A stretch of DNA of 64,000 bases from Aeromonas schubertii (GTDB lineage Bacteria; Pseudomonadota; Gammaproteobacteria; Enterobacterales; Aeromonadaceae). The DNA is taken from positions 1 through 64,000 of the forward strand of contig NZ_CDDB01000106.1 of the NCBI RefSeq assembly GCF_000820105.1. Direction: 5' to 3'. Positions 16,703 to 24,547 of the stretch are shown here, one piece after another (position 1 is the first letter of the stretch; each line of letters starts with the position of its first letter). The translations under genes and the position numbers were made by a program. The notes under the pieces are model-generated. The model had not been told where the DNA came from. It ran no database searches and was given only the letters and a program-made list of their open reading frames with translations.

Positions 16703-17476
16703 TCAGTGACGCAGGCCGATTCCGCGCGAGACCAGCCACCAGGCCAGGGTATAGAGGGCCAGGATAAAGCCCCCTATGATGAGGTAGGCGGTGGTCAGGG
16801 GCACGTCCGAGATGCCGAGAAAGCCGTAACGGAAGGCGTTGACCATGTAGATGATGGGGTTCACCTGGGAGACCCCCTGCCAAAACGCCGGCAACAGGGA
16901 GATGGAGTAGAAGACCCCGCCCAGATAGGTCAGTGGCGTCAAGACGAAGGTGGGGATGATGCTGATGTCATCGAAACTCTTGGCGAACACCGCATTGATA
17001 AGCCCCCCCAGGGAGAAGACGATGGAGGTGAGCAATACGGTGACACAGACGCTGAAGAGGTGATGGATCTGCAGCGGCACGAAGAAGAGCGACACCAGGG
17101 TCACGATAAACCCGACGCAGAGCCCACGTGCCACCCCGCCACCGACGAAGCCGGCGATGATGATGTAGTTGGGCACCGGGGCCACCAGCAGCTCCTCCAC
17201 GTTGCGTTGAAACTTGGCGCTGTAGAAGGAAGAAGCGACATTGGAGTAGGAGTTGGTGATGACCGACATCATGATGAGGCCGGGCACGATAAACTCCATA
17301 TAGCTAAAGCCCCCCATCTCGCCGATGCGCGACCCTATGAGGTTGCCGAAGATGACGAAATAGAGGCTCATGGTGATGGCCGGCGGCACCAGAGTCTGCA
17401 CCCAGATGCGGGTAAAACGGGTGATCTCCTTGGCCAGTATGCTCTGAAAGGCGATCCAGTAGGCCTGCGAACTCAT
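16703..17476 (-). CDS. yadH: ABC-2 type transporter permease YadH
   Basis: 257 residues with six membrane segments and the ABC-2 permease pattern (LTPLTYLGGVFYSISLLP, NPIIYMVNAFRYG). It partners the ATPase YadG, whose stop overlaps this start (ATGA). Exporter of unknown substrate; the family includes drug and polysaccharide exporters. The order hpt-yadG-yadH resembles the enterobacterial locus, without can. Confidence 0.88.
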   Translation of the reverse strand: MSSQAYWIAFQSILAKEITRFTRIWVQTLVPPAITMSLYFVIFGNLIGSRIGEMGGFSYMEFIVPGLIMMSVITNSYSNVASSFYSAKFQRNVEELLVAPVPNYIIIAGFVGGGVARGLCVGFIVTLVSLFFVPLQIHHLFSVCVTVLLTSIVFSLGGLINAVFAKSFDDISIIPTFVLTPLTYLGGVFYSISLLPAFWQGVSQVNPIIYMVNAFRYGFLGISDVPLTTAYLIIGGFILALYTLAWWLVSRGIGLRH

Positions 17477-18396
17477 GCTTTTCTCCCCTCTTCCACCAGA
17501 TGGACAAACAGCTCCTCGAGCCGGTTGGCCTTGTTACGCATGCTCTGCACCCCTATCCCCAGCTCGCTCAGGGCGGCGAAGAGGCCGTTGAGGGTCTGGC
17601 TCTTGTCGAGCTCTACCTCCAGGGTACGGGCATCGACACAGCGGCAGTGGTAACCGGGCAACTCGAGGCTGGCCGGGCACTCAGCGGTCAGATCGAGCAG
17701 GAAGGTCTCGCGCCCCAGCTTGCCAAGCAGGCTCTTCATGCTGGTGTTCTCGATGAGGCGCCCCTTGTCGATGATGCCGATGTTGCGGCACAGCATCTCG
17801 GCCTCTTCCAGATAGTGGGTGGTGAGTATGATGGTCACCCCCTGGCGGTTGAGGTCGCGCAAGAATTGCCACATGGAGCGACGGATCTCGATGTCGACAC
17901 CGGCGGTCGGCTCATCGAGGATGAGCAGTTTCGGCTCGTGCATCAGGGCACGGGCTATCATCAGGCGCCGTTTCATGCCCCCGGAGAGAGTACGCGCCTG
18001 CATATCCCGCTTCTCCCACAGGTCGAGCTGGCGCAGGTACTTCTCGGCACGGATCTTCGCCTCATGACGGGGCACACCGTAGAAGCCCGCCTGGTTGGTG
18101 ACTATCTGTCCCACCTTCTCAAACTGGCTGAAGTTGAACTCCTGGGGCACCAGACCGAGCTGGGCCTTGGCCTTCTCGAGATCCCGGTCGATGTCATGGC
18201 CAAACACCTTCACCTGACCGGCGCTCTTGTTCACGAGCGAGCTGATGATGCCGATGGTGGTCGACTTGCCGGCACCATTGGGGCCGAGCAGGGCGAAGAA
18301 GTCCCCCTCCTCGACGCAGAGATCGATCCCCTTGAGCGCCTCGACGCCACCGGGGTAGGTTTTTCTCAGTGCTGTGATTTCCAGTGCTTTCATCAT
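17473..18396 (-). CDS. yadG: ABC transporter ATP-binding protein YadG
   Basis: 307 residues. Walker A GPNGAGKST (about residue 40), signature LSGGMKRRL, Walker B LLILDEPTAGVD, and a C-terminal extension typical of ABC-2 exporters. Works with YadH. Two ATG codons stand at the start (18396 and 18393) behind an AGAGG box. hpt lies about 100 bp upstream on the same strand. Confidence 0.9.
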   Translation of the reverse strand: MMKALEITALRKTYPGGVEALKGIDLCVEEGDFFALLGPNGAGKSTTIGIISSLVNKSAGQVKVFGHDIDRDLEKAKAQLGLVPQEFNFSQFEKVGQIVTNQAGFYGVPRHEAKIRAEKYLRQLDLWEKRDMQARTLSGGMKRRLMIARALMHEPKLLILDEPTAGVDIEIRRSMWQFLRDLNRQGVTIILTTHYLEEAEMLCRNIGIIDKGRLIENTSMKSLLGKLGRETFLLDLTAECPASLELPGYHCRCVDARTLEVELDKSQTLNGLFAALSELGIGVQSMRNKANRLEELFVHLVEEGRKA

Positions 18397-18493
18397 GTCC
18401 TCTGCTCACGCATGGCAATCTTGTCGTTGCTTCATACAAAAGAGGCGGCACTGGGCCACCTCTGCTGCAGGGCGTCAGGCGCCTTGGTCTCGC

Positions 18494-19024
18494 TTACTCC
18501 TGGGGGACCACCTTGCCGATGTAGGGCAGGTTGCGATAACGCTGGGCATAATCGATGCCGCAGCCGACCACAAACTCATCGGGGATGGCGAAGCCGACCC
18601 ATTCGACCGGCACCTGTACCTCACGACGGGAGGGCTTGTCGAGCAGGGTGCTGATGGTCAGCGACTTGGGCTCGCGCAGGGAGAGGATCTCGCGCACCTT
18701 GCTCAGGGTATAACCGGTGTCGATGATGTCCTCGACGATCAGCACATCCTTGCCCTTGATGTCGTCATCCAGGTCTTTGAGGATGCGTACATCCCGGCTG
18801 CTGTGCATGCTGGAGCCATAGCTGGAGGCGGTCATAAAGTCGAGACTCACCGGCAGTTCGATATGGCGGCAGAGATCGGCCAAAAAGACGCAGGAGCCGC
18901 GCAGCAGACCCACCAGCACCAGCTCGTCGGTATCCTGATAGTGTTCGGTGATGGCCTTGCCCAGCTCGACGATACGGGCCTGGACTTCGCTCTCGGGGAT
19001 CATCACCTCAACGGTATGTTTCAT
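18494..19024 (-). CDS. hpt: Hypoxanthine phosphoribosyltransferase
   Basis: Purine salvage: hypoxanthine plus PRPP gives IMP. 176 residues, with the PRPP-binding loop [14 protein letters not shown] near residue 100 and the flexible-loop stretch TASSYGSSM. It is divergent from the LuxR/HapR-type regulator gene, a pairing also found in Vibrio. A perfect short palindrome lies just upstream of its start. Confidence 0.95.
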   Translation of the reverse strand: MKHTVEVMIPESEVQARIVELGKAITEHYQDTDELVLVGLLRGSCVFLADLCRHIELPVSLDFMTASSYGSSMHSSRDVRILKDLDDDIKGKDVLIVEDIIDTGYTLSKVREILSLREPKSLTISTLLDKPSRREVQVPVEWVGFAIPDEFVVGCGIDYAQRYRNLPYIGKVVPQE

Positions 19025-19039
19025 GTTTCACTCCAACCG

Positions 19040-19058
19040 TGTCATGTCCCTGACATGA
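19040..19058. promoter_or_regulatory. Palindrome upstream of hpt
   Basis: GTCATGTC and GACATGAC are separated by 3 bp, 16 bp before the hpt start. It could be an operator or the start of a leader stem. Confidence 0.35.
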
Positions 19059-19223
19059 CGCTTCACGACTCGAAAGTGGGCAATTGTAACATCTGTCGCC
19101 AGTCTCGTCAGGCACATCACTCTTTAACCGGATTAATTTAGTTGGTAAAGTGCTCAGTGATCACAGGCTGAGTCGGCAACGACAGATTCACACAACCATA
19201 AGTCCAATAAAAGAAACGACAAT

Positions 19224-19865
19224 ATGATGGAACCACGCGCAGAAATCAGACGGCGCACCCGGCTTTCGCCGGAGGCTCGCCGTTCCCAACTCATGGAATG
19301 TGCCATTGAAGTGTTCTCCCGCCGCGGGATCGGTCGGGCCGGACACGCCGAGATAGCCGAAGAGGCCAAGGTGTCAGTGGCAACCGTCTTTAACTACTTC
19401 AATACCCGCGAAGAGCTGGTTGACGAGGTACTCGGCGAGGTCGAGGCCTTCATTCGTCAACTCATGACCGAAGCCTATGGCGACCACCACCCCATCTGCG
19501 ACAGCATACGTCGCCATGTGGAGCTGTTTGTCAACGTGGCTTACGAGCGTCCCGACCACGCCAACATCTGGCTGGAGTGGAGCTCCTCCGTCCGCGACGA
19601 GGTGTGGCCGCGCTATGTCAAGCTGCTGGACGAGATCCTCGAACACATTACTCCCCGTCTGCAGAAGGCCCTCGATCGCGGTGAGATCGAGAGTGAGCTC
19701 AGTGCGCTGGCCCTGGCCCGCATCCTGACCAGCTTTGGCTACCTGATGATGCAGATGGTCAACGCCCCCGAGCGCCCCCTGCGCAGTGAGGTCGTTGAAA
19801 CCGTTTACCAATATGTCACTGCCCCCCTGAAACAGGGAGCAGCCCAGGCCCTTGCCCTGGCCTGA
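19224..19865 (+). CDS. litR: Quorum-sensing master regulator, LuxR/HapR/LitR family (TetR fold)
   Basis: 213 residues with an N-terminal TetR helix-turn-helix (HAEIAEEAKVSVATVFNYF, about residues 40-60) preceded by the basic arm and a ligand-like C-terminal domain with the family sequence ANIWLEWSSSVRDEVWPRY. Orthologues in Vibrio (HapR, LuxR, OpaR) activate or repress virulence and biofilm genes at high cell density. The position divergent from hpt supports orthology. The ribosome-binding site is weak, consistent with post-transcriptional control by small RNAs in relatives (known for the family, not shown here). Confidence 0.88.
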   Translation: MMEPRAEIRRRTRLSPEARRSQLMECAIEVFSRRGIGRAGHAEIAEEAKVSVATVFNYFNTREELVDEVLGEVEAFIRQLMTEAYGDHHPICDSIRRHVELFVNVAYERPDHANIWLEWSSSVRDEVWPRYVKLLDEILEHITPRLQKALDRGEIESELSALALARILTSFGYLMMQMVNAPERPLRSEVVETVYQYVTAPLKQGAAQALALA

Positions 19866-19891
19866 ATAAAGCGGTGAATCGCAGGTGATCG

Positions 19892-19922
19892 GAGTGAAGG
19901 CGACCCATGGTCGCCTTCACTC
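19892..19922. terminator. Bidirectional terminator litR / NapC-type gene
   Basis: GAGTGAAGGCGACC and GGTCGCCTTCACTC make perfect 14-bp arms with a 3-nt loop, between two convergent genes. Confidence 0.85.
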
Positions 19923-19935
19923 TTTCTGGCCAGAC

Positions 19936-20517
19936 TCACTCCTGCTGAGTCGGCAGTTGATGGGCAATCCCGGCATGGCAGTCAATGCAGGACTCGCCAC
20001 GCTCCGCCATCCCCTGGTGGCGCCTGGCTGCCGATCGGGATTGATTGGCCAGATCCATGCGAGCGGGATCGTGGCAATAGCGGCAGTTGCGCGAGTCGCT
20101 CTCCCGAAACTCTGCCGTCGAGATGGCCGCCAACCTGGCCCTGTGCTCCCGCTCGAAGTTGTCCGGGGTGATCTCTCCCCTGAGCCGGAGATAGATGTCC
20201 TTGGTAGCACGGATCTTGAGCCACAACTTGGGTAACAGCTCACGCGGCACATGACAGTCACTACAGGTGGCGGCCACCACCCCCTTGGTATTGTGGAAGT
20301 GGGGCGAGGCCTGATACTCCGCCACTATGCTATCCATCCCCTGGTGGCAGCGATAACAAAACCCGTTGCTGTTGGTGTAACCCAACACACCGTGAAACCC
20401 CGCCAGGGCCGCCCCCCCCAGAACAAACGCCAGCACACCGCCGAGCGGGATGCCCAGGCACCAACGGGCAGCGGGCGTGGCCCACAGACGACGCCACAGG
20501 GTCGGTTTGTCGCTCAC
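19936..20517 (-). CDS. NapC/NirT family membrane-anchored tetraheme cytochrome c
   Basis: About 193 residues: one N-terminal membrane anchor (about residues 18-42) and four CxxCH haem sites (CYRCH, CSDCH, CRYCH, CIDCH). This is the quinol-dehydrogenase family of NapC, NrfH and CymA, which passes electrons from menaquinol to periplasmic carriers. Three GTG codons are possible starts; the one at 20517 has the best spacing to GAGGAGG, which lies within the end of the upstream cytochrome gene. It ends a two-gene unit with a diheme cytochrome, divergent from mtrCAB, so it may supply that conduit (inference). Confidence 0.88.
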   Translation of the reverse strand: MSDKPTLWRRLWATPAARWCLGIPLGGVLAFVLGGAALAGFHGVLGYTNSNGFCYRCHQGMDSIVAEYQASPHFHNTKGVVAATCSDCHVPRELLPKLWLKIRATKDIYLRLRGEITPDNFEREHRARLAAISTAEFRESDSRNCRYCHDPARMDLANQSRSAARRHQGMAERGESCIDCHAGIAHQLPTQQE

Positions 20518-20527
20518 CACCACCTCC

Positions 20528-21127
20528 TCATTGCAAGCTGGCGTAGTATTCGGCCAGCGCCTCCAGATCGGCCTCGCTCATGGCGGCGAGCGCCTTGTTC
20601 ATGCTCTTGTCCACATCGCGCTTGCCCTGTCGGAACTCGTGGAGGGAGTAGAGCATGTACCCCTTCATCTGCCCCCCCAACAGGGAAGACTCATCGGCCG
20701 GATTACGCCCTCCTCCCGTGTGGCACTTCTCACATTTGGCCTGATGCAGAGCCTTGCCCACCGCCGCCCTGGCACTATCGAAGGGCTGCTTGGCCGGCAT
20801 GAAGGGGAGCGCGGCATAATAATCTGCCAGGGCGTCGATCTGTGCCTCGGAGAGGCCCTTCATCACCTCGGTCATATCGCCGCTCTTGCCCGTCTCTCCC
20901 GACACATGATTGACCCGCTTGGCCGGCCGCCCCTCCAGATAGGTGCGCATCTGATCGCCGAGGTTAACGGCGGGCAGCCCGGCAATGGTCGGGATTTCCT
21001 GGGAGAGGCTCACCCCTTTGGGGCCATGACAGGCATCGCATCCCTTGGCCACATCCTCCACCGAGGCCTGCGCCACGCCCCCGCCTATCGCACCGAGCAA
21101 TAACACCATTCCAATTGCCTCTTTCAT
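20528..21127 (-). CDS. Periplasmic diheme cytochrome c, c4-like
   Basis: 199 residues with a Sec signal (about residues 1-21, ending VAQAS) and two cytochrome c domains, each with a haem site: CDACH near residue 30 and CEKCH near residue 132; candidate distal methionines are present (YMLYSL, FMPAK). Such proteins shuttle electrons across the periplasm. It is the first gene of a unit with the NapC-type protein and lies head-to-head with mtrC. A role like the diheme shuttle PdsA described in A. hydrophila is possible but orthology is not claimed. Confidence 0.85.
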   Translation of the reverse strand: MKEAIGMVLLLGAIGGGVAQASVEDVAKGCDACHGPKGVSLSQEIPTIAGLPAVNLGDQMRTYLEGRPAKRVNHVSGETGKSGDMTEVMKGLSEAQIDALADYYAALPFMPAKQPFDSARAAVGKALHQAKCEKCHTGGGRNPADESSLLGGQMKGYMLYSLHEFRQGKRDVDKSMNKALAAMSEADLEALAEYYASLQ

Positions 21128-21234
21128 CTGTCGTCACTCCCCAAGAACCGTTTACCCGCTCACAAAATCAGCTTTATTGACATCATTGTGAGCATAGCCG
21201 AGCGCAAATCACCTACCTTTCTAATGGGTAAGGT

Positions 21235-21250
21235 CGTGAGATGGCGCACA
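21235..21250. promoter_or_regulatory. CRP-like site between cytochrome operons
   Basis: CGTGA-N6-GCACA matches TGTGA-N6-TCACA at 8 of 10 positions. It lies in the 221-bp divergent region that must hold both cytochrome promoters. CRP control of metal respiration is known in Shewanella; here it is inference. Confidence 0.35.
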
Positions 21251-21348
21251 GTTAACCGCCATTAAAGAAGCAAGAAAAAAACACTTTTGAGCAGTTTCAT
21301 AAGGAATGGAGCCGGACTGATACCGGACCTGCATCAAAGGAAAATAAT

Positions 21349-23547
21349 ATGAGACTCTGGAATGCAGTGATGGCCACCCTGTTGGTCATGGGAGTGGTGG
21401 CGTGCGGTGGTGGCGGTGATAGCGACAAGAATACGCCTCCCCCCACAGGCAAGCCCGGTGTCACTATCTCTTCCCCTCGTTACGATGCCCAAAGCCGCAG
21501 CCTGACGGTTGAATTCACCGTCATGGACAGCCAGGGACGCCCCATCACAGGGCTCACCCCCTCCTTCACCCTGGCCCAGCTTATCGAGGAGGAGCAGGGA
21601 CGCGCCGGCACCATCAGTCGCTGGCAGAGCCTGCTGAACCGGAGCCGCAACCGCCCGGCCGACAGCGCCTCCAGCATCCCCTCGGTGATCCAGCCCACCA
21701 CCAACCCGGCCGCCAACGGGACTCTGACCGACCACGGTGACGGTCGCTACAGCTACCTCATCAAGCAGGTCCCCTACGGCACCGACACCGATCCGGTCAA
21801 TGGTCAGCCCCTGCAGTTTGTCACCAGTCGTACCACCCGACTCGGGATCCAGCTCGCCGCCACCGACAGTTCCGATATCAGCAATCCCACCTACGACTGG
21901 GTGCCTGACGGTGGCCCCCTGAGCAACCGCACCATGGTTGAGACCAAGACCTGCAACAACTGCCACGACAAGCTGGCCCTGCACGGCGGCGGCCGGGTCG
22001 AAGTCTCCTTCTGCGTCACCTGCCACAATCAGGGCAACACCGGCTATGGCCGCAGCTTCGTCAACAAGGTTGAGCAAAACGAGCTGAGCCTCGATTTTCG
22101 GGTCATGCTGCACAAGATCCACCGGGGCAAGGATCTCCCCCAGGTCGAGGCCACCGACGGCGGCCAGTACATGGTCTATGGTTTTCGAGACCGCAAGCAC
22201 CTCTATGCCGCCAATGATGGCGGCACCCTCTCCGGGGTGCATTTCCCGCAAGATCTGCGCAACTGCTCCACCTGTCATGACGACAGCAACAGCAAAACCC
22301 CCGAAGCCAACCACTGGTTCAGCGTCCCCAGCACCCAGACATGTGGCTCCTGTCATGAGGATCACAGCGCCAACCACTTCAGCTCCACCGAGTTTTACTG
22401 CGCCAACTGTCACGGCCCCAACCCGATCTTGCGCCAGGCCTCGGTGAAGGTGATGCACGAGGGACGACTGGCCTCACTGCAAGCGGGTAGGGATACCCTG
22501 CAGATGACCATGGAGAGCGCTCGCTACCAGGCACCGAATGTGCTGGTCGAGGTACGCCTGCGCCGGGATGGGGTGGGCGTCAACAGCCTGGGCGAATTGT
22601 TGCCCTATCTGAACACAGGCAAGGCCTATGTGCTGGTCAACTGGGACAATGGCCAGGGAGATGCCATCAGCTACTCCGAGAACCGTATCGACATGGCCAG
22701 TGGCTGTGTCGCCCAGGGCGATGGCCTCTTCCTGTGTCAAAAGAGCATGACCCAGGTGCCGGCAGACAATGCCGTGCTGGTGGTGGCCAATGCCGAGATG
22801 GCCCTGTGCGCCGATCGCAAGGCGCTGGAAAATGGCAAGCCGGCCAGCCTGGCCCAGTGCAGCTCCCTGGTGGATCGCTCAGGCAATCCGGAAGATGCCG
22901 ACCTGCACACCATCGCCGCCAACGTGGCCCATGGGGCCTTCGATCTCGGGGGCAGCCCGGTCTCGTATCAGGAGCCGGTCGGAGTCAACCGTGCCAATTG
23001 CAACAGCTGTCACAAGGATCTGACGGTGCACGAGCGCAATCATAACGCCAAAGATTTCGTGCAGTGTACCAGCTGCCACAACGCCACCCGGGCCGCCTTC
23101 TATGCCGGCTTCCCGGCCGACCTCAAGTACCACGTCCACTCCTTCCACGCCATGGGCTCGCACAGGGATGGGGAGTCCCGCTTCCCCGGTGTCATCAACA
23201 ACTGTGAGAACTGCCACACCCAGGCCCAATACAACCTGCCCAACCAGCAAAACCCCAGACCCTCGCTGGCGACGACCACGGCAGACAACAAGAACCCCAA
23301 ATACTTCAGTCCCACCCTGGTGGTCTGTGCCAGCTGTCACCTCAAGTCCCCCCTCGGCCTGGTCAATCCGACCACTCCGGCCAGTGGCGATGAGTGGGCG
23401 TCGCACATGCGCAGCAACGGTGCCGTATTTGGTGCCGACAGCGCGGTCGCAGCCAGCGGCACCGAGCAGTGTGCCAGCTGCCATGCGGTCGGCCAGGAGC
23501 AGGGGGTCGACAAGGTTCACAAGGTATACGACTACCGCGCTAACTAA
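21349..23547 (+). CDS. mtrC: Outer-membrane decaheme cytochrome c lipoprotein MtrC/OmcA family
   Basis: 732 residues. Lipobox MGVVAC places the acylated cysteine at residue 19. Ten CxxCH sites are arranged as two pentahaem groups: CNNCH, CVTCH, CSTCH, CGSCH, CANCH, then CNSCH, CTSCH, CENCH, CASCH, CASCH, separated by a beta-rich domain, as in MtrC. It is the cell-surface terminal reductase of the MtrCAB conduit that delivers electrons to iron or manganese oxides or other extracellular acceptors. AAGGA precedes the start; mtrA and mtrB follow on the same strand. Confidence 0.93.
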   Translation: MRLWNAVMATLLVMGVVACGGGGDSDKNTPPPTGKPGVTISSPRYDAQSRSLTVEFTVMDSQGRPITGLTPSFTLAQLIEEEQGRAGTISRWQSLLNRSRNRPADSASSIPSVIQPTTNPAANGTLTDHGDGRYSYLIKQVPYGTDTDPVNGQPLQFVTSRTTRLGIQLAATDSSDISNPTYDWVPDGGPLSNRTMVETKTCNNCHDKLALHGGGRVEVSFCVTCHNQGNTGYGRSFVNKVEQNELSLDFRVMLHKIHRGKDLPQVEATDGGQYMVYGFRDRKHLYAANDGGTLSGVHFPQDLRNCSTCHDDSNSKTPEANHWFSVPSTQTCGSCHEDHSANHFSSTEFYCANCHGPNPILRQASVKVMHEGRLASLQAGRDTLQMTMESARYQAPNVLVEVRLRRDGVGVNSLGELLPYLNTGKAYVLVNWDNGQGDAISYSENRIDMASGCVAQGDGLFLCQKSMTQVPADNAVLVVANAEMALCADRKALENGKPASLAQCSSLVDRSGNPEDADLHTIAANVAHGAFDLGGSPVSYQEPVGVNRANCNSCHKDLTVHERNHNAKDFVQCTSCHNATRAAFYAGFPADLKYHVHSFHAMGSHRDGESRFPGVINNCENCHTQAQYNLPNQQNPRPSLATTTADNKNPKYFSPTLVVCASCHLKSPLGLVNPTTPASGDEWASHMRSNGAVFGADSAVAASGTEQCASCHAVGQEQGVDKVHKVYDYRAN

Positions 23548-23593
23548 AGGCCGTGGCGGGGAACCCCGCCCGGTACATTGAGGGAGTCACGAG

Positions 23594-24538
23594 ATGAGAA
23601 GGACGACGAGATGGAGCTTGGCCCTCTGTCTGCTGCTCGGAGCGATGGCGGCGGTGCAGGCGGCCGACCCCAGGGAAGAGGTTGAGGCGGTGCTCGACAA
23701 GAAGTTCGACGAGGGACACTACTCGACCAAGGGAGCCGATACCTGCCTGCGCTGCCACGATGCCGACTCGGACAAGCCAGCCACCGGTATCTTTCACACG
23801 GTACACGGCAATCCGGCCAATGCCCGTGGACCCATGGGGGATCGTCAGTGCGAGGCGTGTCACGGACCGGTCGGCAATCACGCCCGCAATCCTCGCAAGG
23901 GTGAGCGCAGAGAGCCGATGATCACCTTCGGGCCCGACTCTCCCATTCCGGCCGAGAAGCAAAACAGCGTCTGCCTCTCCTGCCACACCGACACCCGGCG
24001 CATGGGATGGCACGCCAGCAGCCACGCCAGTGAGGATCTCACCTGCACCAGTTGCCACCGGGTACACCAGACCAGGGATCCCATGAGCGAGAGCACCAGC
24101 CAGACCGCCATCTGCACCGGGTGTCACGCCAAGGAGAAGGCCGATCTGCACAAGCGGTCCAGCCATCCCCTGCAAAACGGGGCCATGGCGTGTGCCAGTT
24201 GTCATAACCCGCACCAATCCATCAACCCGGCCGATCTCAAACAGCCCTCACTCAACGAGACCTGCTATGAGTGCCACGCCGAGAAGCGTGGCCCCTTCCT
24301 CTGGGAGCACCAGCCGGTCAACGAGGATTGCGCCCTCTGCCACGAGCCTCATGGGGCCATCCAGAGCGCCCTGCTCAAGAAACGGCTGCCACAACTCTGC
24401 CAGGAGTGCCACAGCGAGCCCCACGCCAACGTGGCGATCCCGGAGGGGGATCTCAAGGTGCGGGGCGGCAGTTGCCTCAACTGCCATGGACAAGTCCACG
24501 GCACCAATCACCCCAACGGCCAGAGCCTGAGACGCTGA
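23594..24538 (+). CDS. mtrA: Periplasmic decaheme cytochrome c MtrA
   Basis: 314 residues with a Sec signal (about 1-25) and ten CxxCH haem sites: CLRCH, CEACH, CLSCH, CTSCH, CTGCH, CASCH, CYECH, CALCH, CQECH, CLNCH. MtrA forms a haem wire inside the MtrB barrel and hands electrons to MtrC. It follows mtrC by 46 bp and precedes mtrB by 9 bp. Length and haem count equal those of the Shewanella protein class. Confidence 0.94.
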   Translation: MRRTTRWSLALCLLLGAMAAVQAADPREEVEAVLDKKFDEGHYSTKGADTCLRCHDADSDKPATGIFHTVHGNPANARGPMGDRQCEACHGPVGNHARNPRKGERREPMITFGPDSPIPAEKQNSVCLSCHTDTRRMGWHASSHASEDLTCTSCHRVHQTRDPMSESTSQTAICTGCHAKEKADLHKRSSHPLQNGAMACASCHNPHQSINPADLKQPSLNETCYECHAEKRGPFLWEHQPVNEDCALCHEPHGAIQSALLKKRLPQLCQECHSEPHANVAIPEGDLKVRGGSCLNCHGQVHGTNHPNGQSLRR

Positions 24539-24547
24539 GGAGGAGCC

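Noticed and set aside
16535-17653. 372-codon plus-strand frame across yadH
   Set aside because: Charged low-complexity shadow opposite a recognised permease.
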